A DNA stretch of 64,000 nucleotides, taken from contig CANMIP010000003.1 in NCBI GenBank assembly GCA_947497945.1, forward strand, positions 124,001 through 188,000. Reading direction: 5' to 3'. Of this stretch, positions 37,038 to 45,814 are shown piece by piece; the first letter of the stretch is position 1, and every line of letters starts with the position of its first letter. The translations under genes were made by a program, and so were the position numbers. This DNA is from an uncultured Tropicimonas sp. GTDB lineage: Bacteria > Pseudomonadota > Alphaproteobacteria > Rhodobacterales > Rhodobacteraceae. Below the pieces are notes generated by a model that did not search any database, was not told the DNA's origin, and saw only the letters and a program-made list of their open reading frames with translations.

Positions 37038-38273
37038 TCAGGCGGACATCTCTTGGCGATTTAGCGCGCATTGTGCCCAAAGGCTGTCCATCGCGCGCAC
37101 CAAACCATCCAGCATGTCCGGCGAATGGACCGGCGACGGCGTGAAGCGCAGACGCTCGGTGCCGCGGGCCACGGTCGGGAAGTTGATCGGCTGCACATAG
37201 ATACCAAAATCTTCGAGCAGCATGTCGGAGAGCTGCTTGCAGTGGACCGGATCCCCCACCATGACCGGCACGATATGGCTGCCATGGTCGATGATCGGCA
37301 GCCCCATGGACTTCAGTCGGGTCTTCAGGATCTTCGCATGGAGCTGCTGCGTGTCGCGCAGCGCCTGGTCCGTCTTGAGATGTTTCACCGACGCCGCGGC
37401 ACCGGCCGCAACCGCCGGCGGCAGCGAGGTGGTGAAGATGAAGCCCGGCGCGTAAGATCTTATCGCATCGCACATTTTTGCGCTGGCAGCGATATATCCA
37501 CCCATCACGCCATAGGCCTTTGCGAGCGTGCCGTTGATGATGTCGAGCCGCCCCATCAGACCATCCCGCTCGGCAACCCCTGCCCCGCGCGGACCGTACA
37601 TGCCGACCGCATGGACCTCGTCGATATAGGTCAGCGCATCGAACTCGTCGGCGAGGTCGCAAATCGCCTCGATCGGGCCGAAATCGCCATCCATCGAGTA
37701 GATCGACTCGAAGGCAATCAGCTTCGGCGCGTCCGGATCGTCGGCTTCCAGCAATTCGCGCAGATGCTCGACATCATTGTGGCGGAAGATCCGCTTGGCC
37801 CCGCCATTGCGGCGCACGCCCTCGATCATCGAGGCATGGTTGAACGCGTCGGAATAGATGATCAGGCCGGGCAGCAGCTTCGGCAGCGTCGAAAGTGTCG
37901 CATCATTGGCGATATAGGCCGAGGTGAAGATCAGCGCCGCTTCCTTGCGGTGCAGGTCGGCCAGTTCGGCCTCAAGCCGCTTATGATAGACCGTGGTGCC
38001 CGAGATGTTGCGCGTCCCGCCGGAGCCGGCGCCGGTCGCCGCAAGGGCCTCCTCCATCGCCGCGAGCACGACCGGGTGCTGCCCCATACCGAGATAGTCA
38101 TTCCCGCACCAGACGGTGATTTCCTTCTCCGAACCGTCCGGCTTGGTCCAGACCGCATGCGGAAAGCTCCCCTTGCGTCGCTCGATATCGATGAAGGTGC
38201 GATACCGCCCCTCCTCGTGCAATTTGTTGATCGCGGAGTCGATAGCGGCGCTGTAGCGGGCTTTGTTCGTCAC
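37038..38273 (-). CDS. hemA: 5-aminolevulinate synthase
   Basis: The 411-residue PLP enzyme condenses glycine and succinyl-CoA to 5-aminolevulinate, the first step of heme and bacteriochlorophyll synthesis in alphaproteobacteria. Features are [41 protein letters not shown] and the PLP-lysine region [15 protein letters not shown]. Translation appears to start at GTG 38273 ([14 protein letters not shown]), with GAGG upstream; this gives the usual family length. A perfect FNR-type box lies 38 bases upstream of the start. Confidence 0.95.
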   Translation of the reverse strand: MTNKARYSAAIDSAINKLHEEGRYRTFIDIERRKGSFPHAVWTKPDGSEKEITVWCGNDYLGMGQHPVVLAAMEEALAATGAGSGGTRNISGTTVYHKRLEAELADLHRKEAALIFTSAYIANDATLSTLPKLLPGLIIYSDAFNHASMIEGVRRNGGAKRIFRHNDVEHLRELLEADDPDAPKLIAFESIYSMDGDFGPIEAICDLADEFDALTYIDEVHAVGMYGPRGAGVAERDGLMGRLDIINGTLAKAYGVMGGYIAASAKMCDAIRSYAPGFIFTTSLPPAVAAGAAASVKHLKTDQALRDTQQLHAKILKTRLKSMGLPIIDHGSHIVPVMVGDPVHCKQLSDMLLEDFGIYVQPINFPTVARGTERLRFTPSPVHSPDMLDGLVRAMDSLWAQCALNRQEMSA

Positions 38274-38310
38274 CTGGGATAACCTCGGTCTGTTAGTCGT
38301 TGTTCGCGCT

Positions 38311-38324
38311 TTGATACTAATCAA
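38311..38324. promoter_or_regulatory. FNR/FnrL box upstream of hemA
   Basis: TTGATACTAATCAA is a perfect TTGAT-N4-ATCAA match. In Rhodobacter, FnrL control of hemA is established, so anaerobic or low-oxygen control of this hemA is likely. A weaker similar site, TTGACATGGCGCAA, lies at 38350-38363. Confidence 0.82.
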
Positions 38325-38407
38325 ATCACAGTAACGAGCGGTTTGCACTTTGACATGGCGCAAATTGCCGCTCACTTTCCGTAACTTGAATATGTTTTAT
38401 GCACGGA

Positions 38408-39022
38408 TCAGTCTGCGATGACAATCCTGCAATCTGCGCTACCCTTGGCGCCGGCCTTGGCGTTGCAGGCCGAAAGCGCCCTGCCGCCATCGCCCCGATC
38501 GATCCCGAAAATGCCGGTGGTGGGAGAGGCAGCCATCGCCTTGGGCGCCTTGAGCTTGCGATACTGCTTGCCGAAGGCCTGCGTCGCCTCGGCAGAGAGT
38601 GTCAGCGAACGGGGCTTGTATTTCTTCGGTACGATCGTGGCAACGATGATGCAGGCCTCACCGACCGTCCGGCGCGCGTTGCACTCCGCCAACGCCGCCT
38701 TGGTCGCGGCTTCGACCGAATGCATGTTCGATATGGTCGGCATCAACATGGAAGAGGTTGGTTCGCCCGGCGAAAGGGCAATGGCGCCGTAATAGGGGAT
38801 TTGGCTGGCGATGCCCTTGATTGCCTTGCTGACGCCGGCACCGGCATCGGCATCGGTCCATTCGACATCCGCCATCTGGGCCGTCGATGCCTTGCCAAAC
38901 AACATCTTCTTGGCGGCCTTGCTGTCGACAACCTGCGCCAGGGCCATAGAGGACGTGAGCGCGAGCGCGCCCGCCAGCAACGGGGCCGCGAAACGGGCCG
39001 ATACGAAATATGGCTTGATCAT
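38408..39022 (-). CDS. Exported protein commonly found beside hemA
   Basis: The 204-residue protein has a signal peptide (about residues 1-29, ending SSMALA). The mature part shows AAKKMLFG, QIPYYGAIALSPGEP, AALAECNARR and ALSACNAKA. In Rhodobacteraceae this type is often labelled 5-aminolevulic acid synthase by proximity, but it has no PLP-enzyme features; it is closer to DUF4189-like exported domains. It precedes hemA on the same strand, with the FNR region between. GGAGACTCC precedes the ATG. Function unknown. Confidence 0.82.
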   Translation of the reverse strand: MIKPYFVSARFAAPLLAGALALTSSMALAQVVDSKAAKKMLFGKASTAQMADVEWTDADAGAGVSKAIKGIASQIPYYGAIALSPGEPTSSMLMPTISNMHSVEAATKAALAECNARRTVGEACIIVATIVPKKYKPRSLTLSAEATQAFGKQYRKLKAPKAMAASPTTGIFGIDRGDGGRALSACNAKAGAKGSADCRIVIAD

Positions 39023-39156
39023 AAAGGAGTCTCCCTCGTTTGCGCGCAATCTACGTCCAGCCCCGCGGCTTGTCGAGCCGCCACAACGCACGGGTGGGCG
39101 GGCTGGCCAGAACACTTTTCCGTGCTACGATGCGGCGACGTATTTGGAGAGCGTTC

Positions 39157-39900
39157 ATGACGATTACCCTGCAAGAGCATATTGCCCGTGTGAAACCGAT
39201 CACGCAGACCGACATGCTCTGGGAAGTGACACGCGACTTCTATTACTCGCATGGCGCCCGGATGATCGCCTATCGGCATTTCATTGGACGGCCCGAACAG
39301 GAACCCCGCGAGCAGATGATGTTCGTGTCAGAAGGGTTTCCGCAAGATTTCATCGACCGGCTCTTCGACGAGCGGCTGATCCTCGTAAATCCGATACCGG
39401 AACTTGCCAGCCGGACCGCCGATCCCTTCTTCTGGTCCGACATTCCCTCCATGACGGAGCTTGTCGACGAGGAAGAAGCCTTTCTCGACGTGCTGGCGGA
39501 GATGAAGATCGGGGACGGGCTGGCGATTCAGGTCTTCGGCCCGATGGCCCGCAATGGCATCTTCAATGTCGGCTTCGGCAAGACCCGGCCCGATCTCGAC
39601 ATGCGTGTGCTCAAGGAGTTGCAACTGGCCGGGCAGCTCAGCCATCTTGCCTTCATCCGCATGACGCCGGATTACATCCCGCCGGCCCATGGCGCGGCGA
39701 CGATGACCGAGCGCGAACGCGAAGTGCTGGAATGGATCGCACGCGGCAAGTCCAATTCGGTCATCGCAGACATCCTCGGCATTTCCGTGCATACGGTCGA
39801 TACCCATGTCCGCCGGATTTTCCGCAAACTCGAGGTCAATGACCGCACCACGGCGGCGGTCAAGGGGCTTGGCGCAGGGTTGTTCCCGTCTGCGGCCTGA
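39157..39900 (+). CDS. LuxR-family regulator with autoinducer-binding-like domain (solo)
   Basis: The 247-residue protein has an N-terminal LuxR autoinducer-type domain and a C-terminal GerE HTH (MTEREREVLEWIARGKSNSVIADILGISVHTVDTHVRRIFRKL). Several positions that contact acyl-homoserine lactones in TraR/LuxR seem altered: where family members have W..Y....D-P this protein reads F..F....N-P, while the later Trp (DPFFW) is kept. No luxI-like synthase is in the window. It may bind another ligand or none. The ATG follows TTGGAGAG. Confidence 0.88.
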   Translation: MTITLQEHIARVKPITQTDMLWEVTRDFYYSHGARMIAYRHFIGRPEQEPREQMMFVSEGFPQDFIDRLFDERLILVNPIPELASRTADPFFWSDIPSMTELVDEEEAFLDVLAEMKIGDGLAIQVFGPMARNGIFNVGFGKTRPDLDMRVLKELQLAGQLSHLAFIRMTPDYIPPAHGAATMTEREREVLEWIARGKSNSVIADILGISVHTVDTHVRRIFRKLEVNDRTTAAVKGLGAGLFPSAA

Positions 39901-40204
39901 TACCGGCACGACAAAAGGCAAGGCCAAGGAACAGGGACCTCCTCCTTGCGCGGAAATAGCCACTGTAAGGAGCGGCGCGCAAAAGGGCCGATCGCGGGCT
40001 TTGAGGGCTCTGCCCCCGCCCCACGCAAGGACCGCGGCAAGGACAAGTCGGCAAAGGCCAACCAGCTTCCTTTTTCAGGAAAATATCCCCGCCGGAGGCA
40101 CGATCCGCAGGATCGTTCCAGCGCGTCAGGCAGGCAAGGCGGATGACGGATGCTCCCCGGACCACCCTGCCCCCCAAGAAACCGTCCTTCGCCAATCGGA
40201 TGCC
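39901..40204. other. Intergenic stretch between convergent genes
   Basis: No ORF is convincing here. Nothing beyond the fba terminator just to the right is recognised. Confidence 0.4.
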
Positions 40205-40243
40205 AAAACAGGAAAGCCCCGCGCGCGGTCGAGCGCACGGGGC
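40205..40243 (-). terminator. Terminator of the aldolase gene
   Basis: On the minus strand GCCCCGTGCGC and GCGCGCGGGGC form an almost perfect stem followed by TTTCCTGTTTT. A second small stem, GGGCGGC-GCGAT-GCCGCCC, lies between it and the stop at 40257-40275. Confidence 0.8.
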
Positions 40244-40287
40244 CAATCTCTGCATCGGGCGGCGCGATGCCGCCCGGCGGGAAAGGA

Positions 40288-41217
40288 TCAGGCCTTGCCC
40301 TTGTAGATGTCGATCAGGTCGGCAAAGAGCTTGAGCGCATCTTCGCGCGGACGCTGGAAGGCGTTCCGGCCGAGGATCGAACCGTTGCCGCCGCCGTCGC
40401 GGATGGCGCGAGCATCGTCATAGACGGCGTCGGAGCCCTTCGCGGCACCGCCGGAGAAGATCACGATGCGCTTGCCGGCGAAGCAGGCGTCGACGCAATG
40501 CTTGACGCGGGCAGCCTGGGTCGAGATGTCGACGCCGGTCTCTTCGATAACCTTGCGGGCCTCGGCCTGCATGATGTGGTCGGAGGGCAACTTGATCTTG
40601 ACGATATGTGCGCCGAGCAGGCAGGCCATATGGGCGGCGTAGCTATCGACGTCGATCGCGGTCTCACCTTCCTTGGTGATGCCTTCGCCACGCGGGTAGG
40701 ACCACAGAACGGTCGGCAGGCCCTTGGAGGCCGCTTCCTTGCGCAGTTCGACGATCTCTTCATACATGTCGAACATGGCGTCGGAGCCCGGGTAGATCGT
40801 GAAACCGATCGCGGCGGCGCCGATGCGCAGCGCATCATCCACGGAAGCCGTCACGGCCTGGTCCTTGGCGGCGGTGTCGGACATCAGCGAGTTCGCGGAG
40901 TTCATCTTGCAGATCGTCGGGATCTGACCGGCGAAAGTGTCCGAGCCGGCTTCCAGCGAGGCCAGCGGCGCGGCATAGGCGTTCAGGCCGGCATCGATTG
41001 CCAGCTGGTAGTGGTAATGCGGGTCGTAGCCAGCGGGGTTCGGGCCGAAAGAGCGCAGCGCGCCGTGCTCGAAGCCCTGGTCAACGGGCAGGACGATCAT
41101 CTTGCCGGTTCCGCCGAGCTTGCCGGTCATCAGCATCCGGCAGAGATTGGCCTTCACGCCGGGCGTCTCGCCTTCGTAATTCGCGAGAATCTTTTGAACG
41201 GCACGTGTGGCTTTCAT
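40288..41217 (-). CDS. fbaB: Fructose-bisphosphate aldolase, class I (DhnA/FbaB type)
   Basis: The 309-residue Schiff-base aldolase cleaves fructose 1,6-bisphosphate. It shows VLPVDQGFEHGALRSFGPNP, IGFTIYPGSDA, WSYPRGEG, the likely catalytic lysine in HIVKIKLPSDH and the phosphate-binding IFSGGAAKGSDAV and GRNAFQRP. It belongs to the archaeal-like class I family rather than the zinc class II enzymes. It appears monocistronic with its own terminator. Confidence 0.93.
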   Translation of the reverse strand: MKATRAVQKILANYEGETPGVKANLCRMLMTGKLGGTGKMIVLPVDQGFEHGALRSFGPNPAGYDPHYHYQLAIDAGLNAYAAPLASLEAGSDTFAGQIPTICKMNSANSLMSDTAAKDQAVTASVDDALRIGAAAIGFTIYPGSDAMFDMYEEIVELRKEAASKGLPTVLWSYPRGEGITKEGETAIDVDSYAAHMACLLGAHIVKIKLPSDHIMQAEARKVIEETGVDISTQAARVKHCVDACFAGKRIVIFSGGAAKGSDAVYDDARAIRDGGGNGSILGRNAFQRPREDALKLFADLIDIYKGKA

Positions 41218-41828
41218 GGAATCGATCCCTATTGCTTGTGGATTTCATGAGCGACGTAAGAAAGCGGACGGGTTCGTGCAAGCAAGATTGCCGAAAGTGG
41301 ACGCCAAGTCGCAGTGTGAGCGCCTTGAAACGGCGTTTCGCGGCTACAAAACGCGGTTTCGGTCCATTTTGGAAATCCGGCTATGCCATCCGCGCATGGC
41401 CCTGTGGGGCCGTCTCGGCTCCGCCTCCCGTCACTGGCGGGCACGGTTCCCCCACCAGATCTCACCCGGGTCTTGCCGAGTTCCCCGGTGGACCGTCCCA
41501 CTGTTTCCGACCCTCCGACCTCAACCGCGTCGTGACGGCGCAGCAGGGCATTCGGCGGCGGAATGAGGTGGTACAATGACCCTGCCCCCTGCCGGCGCAA
41601 GCGGACGGCCGGCGCAGGCTCACAATGCACTCCGATCACACGGGCATCCTGCCCCTGTGATCGGAGCAGCAGAACGCCAACAGGATCGTGCAGCTTGGCG
41701 CGGCCGCCGCCTGATATCGCGAAATCGTCGAATCCGAAGTTCGCGTTCCAGCGCTCTGTAACTTTCTCAAGCACCAGTCCACGGTCCGGCTGCGACGGCA
41801 ATGGCCCCGCTCGGCCCGCGATCGTCCG
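41218..41828. other. Intergenic region containing a long hairpin
   Basis: No convincing gene. The fba promoter must lie at the left end. The main structure is the inverted repeat at 41630-41666, listed separately. A 9-mer GCCGGCGCA occurs twice just before it. Confidence 0.4.
41630..41666. repeat. Strong inverted repeat of unknown role
   Basis: CTCCGATCACA and TGTGATCGGAG pair perfectly over 11 bp. The interior adds a C-C mismatch and GGGCA/TGCCC with a TCC loop, giving a 16-bp stem in 37 bases. There is no T tract on either side, so it is not an ordinary terminator. It could be an operator or an RNA structural element. Confidence 0.6.
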
Positions 41829-43439
41829 CTATTTCAGGCCGAGCTGTGACGGCATGTCCGTTTCGACCCAAAGCGCCATGGCCTGCTGCGACGCCTCGGC
41901 AAGCTGGCTCTCCCAGAGCGCGGCGCCAGCCTCCGAGGCCAGCCGCGCGCGCTCATCCAGTTCCGAGAGCAGTGCCGCCCCTTCCGCGTCGCCAGCCGCC
42001 GCGGCGAGCATGGCCCAGAATGCGCCCGTCGCATAGGAGCGCGCCGCCCCGATCCCGGTGATGTGCGCGCGCGCCTTGGCCCGGATCTGCGACAGTGAAA
42101 GCGCTCCGGACATCTCCGAAACCACGGCGGCGCCTGACGCCCCTGCCTGCATTTGAAGGATCGTGTCGAAGGGCAGCGCCTGTTCGAGCCGGTCAAGCAG
42201 CGCAGCCGCGCCGGGCTGGCTGCCCTGCCCCGCCGCCAGGGCGAAGCCATAGGCCTGGTCGGGCGCACGGTCCCGCAATGTCTCTGCCAGAGCCAGCGCC
42301 GCCGCGCCATCGCCGCCAAGCGCGAGGTCACGCAGGATGCGCGTGCCGGCGGCGACATTGCGCGGCGCTCCCACGCCTTCGAGCAGCGCCAGGCCGAGCC
42401 TGCGACGCTCGGGGAGGGCAAGATCGGGCAGATCGCCGGCCAGCAACGCCGATAGCAGCGACAGGTCGATAAGGTCCGCCGCGCTGGCCGGGGCGAGCGT
42501 CAGGCGCGGTTGCAGGTCCTCGAAGATCGCGGAGGGATCATCCTCGTAATACTCGAAATCGATGAAGACCCCGTCCGGAATGTCGATATCGCTCTCCAGC
42601 ACCAGCCGCGTCGGATCGGCAAGGAAGGCCGGCCAGCTCTCCTTGACCGTGGCCAGGAAGGCGCGTTGCGGATCGTTGAGGCTGACCGCCCCGCCCTCCG
42701 ACGGGGACCGGTTCATCTCGAGCAGACCGGTGCCGACAAGCCCCTCGATGGCCAACGGCGATCCGTTCGGATCAGCGAAGGGAGGCGGGACAAGCGGCGC
42801 GACCTTGTCCCAGAGACCGAGATTTTCGACCGAGAGGCTGGCCCGCGACAGGAAGACGACCGGCAACGGTTCCTCGGGCGAGAAACGGGCGTCGAACCAG
42901 AGATACGGGAACTCGGCGACCAGATCGATCCCGGCGAGATCCTCGGCGGTGGCGGTCAGCGAGAGCGACGCCGCGCCGCTCGGGATGTCATAGGTCATCC
43001 GCAGCGAGACCTCGGGCAGCGACAGGTCCTTGATCCCGACCGCCTCCAGCGAGGCGCGCATGTCCGGCGGCAGGCAGATCATCGGCGCCCTGGCGCCATA
43101 GCCGGTCAGTTGAAACTCGAACCGGTCGGCAATGTCCAACGCGGTGCCGCGCAGCACCAGGCGGTCGATGGCGATCTCGCAATCGCTGTCCTCGTCCCAT
43201 TCCGGCAACGGCCAGAGACGGACATCATTGAGCGCATAGCGCTGCCCGCCCAGCCAGACGGACATGTCGGAATACTTCAGGTCGACCTGGGTGCGCAGCG
43301 CCAGGATCGCCGATTGCACGAGATGCTGGACCAGCCTTTCCGGCGTGAGCACATCAAGCAGCGTCGGCCCCTCCTGGGCGGCAAGCGGTGCGGGAAGGAG
43401 GGCGGCGGACAGCAGAAGAGCCGGGAATTTCTTGAACAA
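41829..43439 (-). CDS. Large exported protein of unknown function
   Basis: The protein has about 536 residues. I place the start at a TTG (43439), because CTGGAGG precedes it and it directly yields a signal peptide (FKKFPALLLSAALLPAPLAAQ). The longer track ORF lacks both. The N-terminal half contains beta-rich segments (LKYSDMSVWLGGQRYALNDVRLWPLP, LVLRGTALDIADRFEFQLTGYGARAP), reminiscent of lipid- or envelope-assembly proteins; the C-terminal half is alanine-rich and helical, possibly with Sel1/TPR-like repeats. I do not recognise the family. It follows no obvious operon partner. Confidence 0.7.
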   Translation of the reverse strand: MFKKFPALLLSAALLPAPLAAQEGPTLLDVLTPERLVQHLVQSAILALRTQVDLKYSDMSVWLGGQRYALNDVRLWPLPEWDEDSDCEIAIDRLVLRGTALDIADRFEFQLTGYGARAPMICLPPDMRASLEAVGIKDLSLPEVSLRMTYDIPSGAASLSLTATAEDLAGIDLVAEFPYLWFDARFSPEEPLPVVFLSRASLSVENLGLWDKVAPLVPPPFADPNGSPLAIEGLVGTGLLEMNRSPSEGGAVSLNDPQRAFLATVKESWPAFLADPTRLVLESDIDIPDGVFIDFEYYEDDPSAIFEDLQPRLTLAPASAADLIDLSLLSALLAGDLPDLALPERRRLGLALLEGVGAPRNVAAGTRILRDLALGGDGAAALALAETLRDRAPDQAYGFALAAGQGSQPGAAALLDRLEQALPFDTILQMQAGASGAAVVSEMSGALSLSQIRAKARAHITGIGAARSYATGAFWAMLAAAAGDAEGAALLSELDERARLASEAGAALWESQLAEASQQAMALWVETDMPSQLGLK

Positions 43440-43594
43440 GGCAGCCTCCAGTCGATTGGACCTGCCGGAAGTGAACGCCAGCCGCCGAGTCGGATCAAGG
43501 ACTTCCCGCCCGGTACGGGCGCACGCAGGGTTACAGGTCGCAGGCATCGCGCGGCACCGACGAACGAGACCGCCGGGGCCGCGCGATGACGGCC

Positions 43595-44581
43595 TCAATA
43601 AGCGCCGCGGATATGGGCCTTGACCTCGTCCTCGTAGAAGGCCGCCAACTCGGCATGCAGCGCTTTCGGAAGCGGTTCGAACCCGGAGGCCGCCGCGTTT
43701 CGAACGATCTGGTCCGGCGCGGACGCCCCCGGGATGATCGTCGAGACGGCCGGGTGGTCGAGAATCCAGCGCTGCGCCAGCTTGGCCACCGTCATGCCTT
43801 CCGGCAACATCCCCTTGAGCTTCTCCACCAGCGCCACACCGGTCTCGAAGGGCAGCCCGGCAAAGGTCTCGCCCACGTTGAACGCCGCGCCATCACGGTT
43901 GAAGTTCCGGTGGTCGCTTTCGGCAAAGACCGTCTGCGCCGAATAGCGGCCGCTCAGCAACCCGCTTGCCAGCGGCAGCCGCACGATGATGCCGACGCCT
44001 TTCGCCTGCGCCTGTGGCAACAGCTCGCTCACCAGTTTCTGGCGGAACAGGTTGAAGATCACCTGCAAAGACAACAGCCCCTCCTGCTCCAGGCAGATGA
44101 GGCCCTCCTCGACGGTCTCGACAGAAGCGCCGAAATGCCGGATCGCGCCCTCCGCCTGCAGCTTCCGCAGCCAGTCGAAGATCTCGCCCTGCCGCATCAC
44201 CTCGGTCGGGATGCAGTGCAGTTGCACCAGGTCCAGCGCCTCGACCCCGAGCCGCTCACGCGAGCCGTCGATCCCGCGGCGCAGCGCATCCTCGGTATAG
44301 CCATCCGGGTAGATGCCGGCCGCTCGGCCGAATTTCGTCGCCACCCGGATCTCGGGCCCGTCATAATGCTTGAAGAACTGCCCGATCAGATCCTCGCTGC
44401 GCCCATCGCCATAGACATCGGCCGTATCGAAGAACCGCACCCCGTTGCCGGCCGCCGTGGCCAGGATCTCCAGCGCGATCTCGCGATTGACACCCTCGCC
44501 CCAATTGCCACCGATCTGCCAGCAGCCCAGTCCCACTTCGCTGACCTCGAACCCTGCCGCGCCCAGTTGCCTCATCTTCAT
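43595..44581 (-). CDS. Aldo/keto reductase
   Basis: The 328-residue TIM-barrel NAD(P)H oxidoreductase shows the AKR pattern FFDTADVYGDGRSEDLIGQFF (catalytic Asp and Tyr), VATKFGR (Lys), DLVQLHCIP (His), FNLFRQK and the cofactor region TIIPGASAPDQI. Substrate unknown; it most resembles the AKR groups near YajO and L-fucose/galactose dehydrogenase. The ATG at 44581 follows GGAAGGG. It is 155 bases from the exported protein gene on the same strand. Confidence 0.9.
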   Translation of the reverse strand: MKMRQLGAAGFEVSEVGLGCWQIGGNWGEGVNREIALEILATAAGNGVRFFDTADVYGDGRSEDLIGQFFKHYDGPEIRVATKFGRAAGIYPDGYTEDALRRGIDGSRERLGVEALDLVQLHCIPTEVMRQGEIFDWLRKLQAEGAIRHFGASVETVEEGLICLEQEGLLSLQVIFNLFRQKLVSELLPQAQAKGVGIIVRLPLASGLLSGRYSAQTVFAESDHRNFNRDGAAFNVGETFAGLPFETGVALVEKLKGMLPEGMTVAKLAQRWILDHPAVSTIIPGASAPDQIVRNAAASGFEPLPKALHAELAAFYEDEVKAHIRGAY

Positions 44582-45100
44582 GGGAAAACCCTTCCATTGC
44601 CGGATCCAGACAGGCCGCGCCTGCGCGTCAGCCCCGCTTGTGCGCCTTATCTGCCTCTCGAAAGGGCAGGTCAATCGGAGCGATCGACCACATGCGACAC
44701 GCCGCTCGGTGCGGTGCCTCGAATGATTGGCACCGGGGCCAGCAAGCGAAAGCCTCCCGGCAGGGTTTCAAGACAACCGCATCCCCCGTCATACACCGCG
44801 ACAATGAGCAGGTCCCGGGCTCAGCGGCGGAGCGCCTCCGGTCACGGAGTCAAGCCGAACGCGCCGTCTGTCGGCGCTTGCGCGGCTCTCGTTATTCATC
44901 TTTGCAAGCCAGTGAAGGTCCGCCCTGTCCGCTGGCTTGGCGTCCGAGTCCTTCGCAACGCGTCGTTGCTCCTTCTATGCCCGGCAAGGCGAAGATCGCC
45001 CCGCCTTGCGACAGATCTGGCAGACGGCTCGCGGCGGGCGCGGCGCCTTGATGGCAGGCGTGTTCCGGGGACGGGCCTCCCCTGCCCCGGAACGGCGTGT
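44582..45100. other. Intergenic stretch, no gene recognised
   Basis: ORFs here look like shadow frames. 44902-44932 shares a sequence with 10273-10304 (see findings). A small stem, GCGCCG-TCTGT-CGGCGC, lies at 44861-44877. Confidence 0.4.
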
Positions 45101-45526
45101 TCAGAGGCCGAACTTCACGTTCGTCCGGCTGCTCGGTTCCAGCATTTCGAGGCAGTCAGGGGCCTCACCGTCCGTCACCGCGCACTCGGCCGCGTCATTG
45201 ACCAGCAATCTCGAGATATCGCCGCAGTCCTGGCCGGCGATGTCGAACTGCACCACCTTCGTCTTGCCATTCTTGAGCGCGCCGAAATCGAGGATCAGCA
45301 GCTTGTTGACCGTGCCTTCGCCGTCGAACACCGCGACCTCGAAGGCCGCTGCCGAGAGGTCTGCCCCGGTCTCGTTCAGCGCCACATAGGTCAGCCGGCA
45401 CCCCATTTCCGCTGGCCTGAGGCTGTTCAACTCCAATGCGAAGCCGGCCTCCTGGGCCAGGCCCGGAGAGGCAGCAATACTCGCGGCCGCCGCAGCGGCC
45501 AGTGCAAAGGCTTTGGTCTTGTTCAT
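45101..45526 (-). CDS. Exported protein of unknown function (141 aa)
   Basis: A signal peptide is clear (MNKTKAFALAAAAAASIAASPGLA). The mature part contains MGCRLTYVALNETG, AAFEVAVFDGEGTVNKLLILDFG and QFDIAGQDCGDISRLLVNDAAEC, a small beta-rich domain with four Cys that may form disulphides. It resembles periplasmic proteins seen widely in Rhodobacterales but has no assigned function. The ATG at 45526 follows AAGGGCG. It stands alone. Confidence 0.78.
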   Translation of the reverse strand: MNKTKAFALAAAAAASIAASPGLAQEAGFALELNSLRPAEMGCRLTYVALNETGADLSAAAFEVAVFDGEGTVNKLLILDFGALKNGKTKVVQFDIAGQDCGDISRLLVNDAAECAVTDGEAPDCLEMLEPSSRTNVKFGL

Positions 45527-45814
45527 CGGGAGCGCCCTTTTCTTCGGCAATTCAATCCGTGAGACGAGTGCTAGCACGCTCCCGGAACGGCGCAAACCCT
45601 CGCTTCGGCCCCCTCGAGGACGTGCCGCGGTGCGGCATTTCCGCCCGAGACTGCCCGGACGTTGCGGATCGAAGCGTTTTCAACCCCCAGAAAGGGTTTC
45701 CTTCATCTTTTTGTCGTGCAAAACGGACAGCGGGGAGAGCGAGCCGACGGAGTGGTCATCCGGATCCCATCTGTCATGAGAACGGTTCCCGCGATCCGGA
45801 AACAGGATTGGATT

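Noticed and set aside
41229-41801. 190-residue minus-strand ORF in the gap after the aldolase gene
   Set aside because: Composition is low-complexity and the long hairpin lies inside it; no family features.
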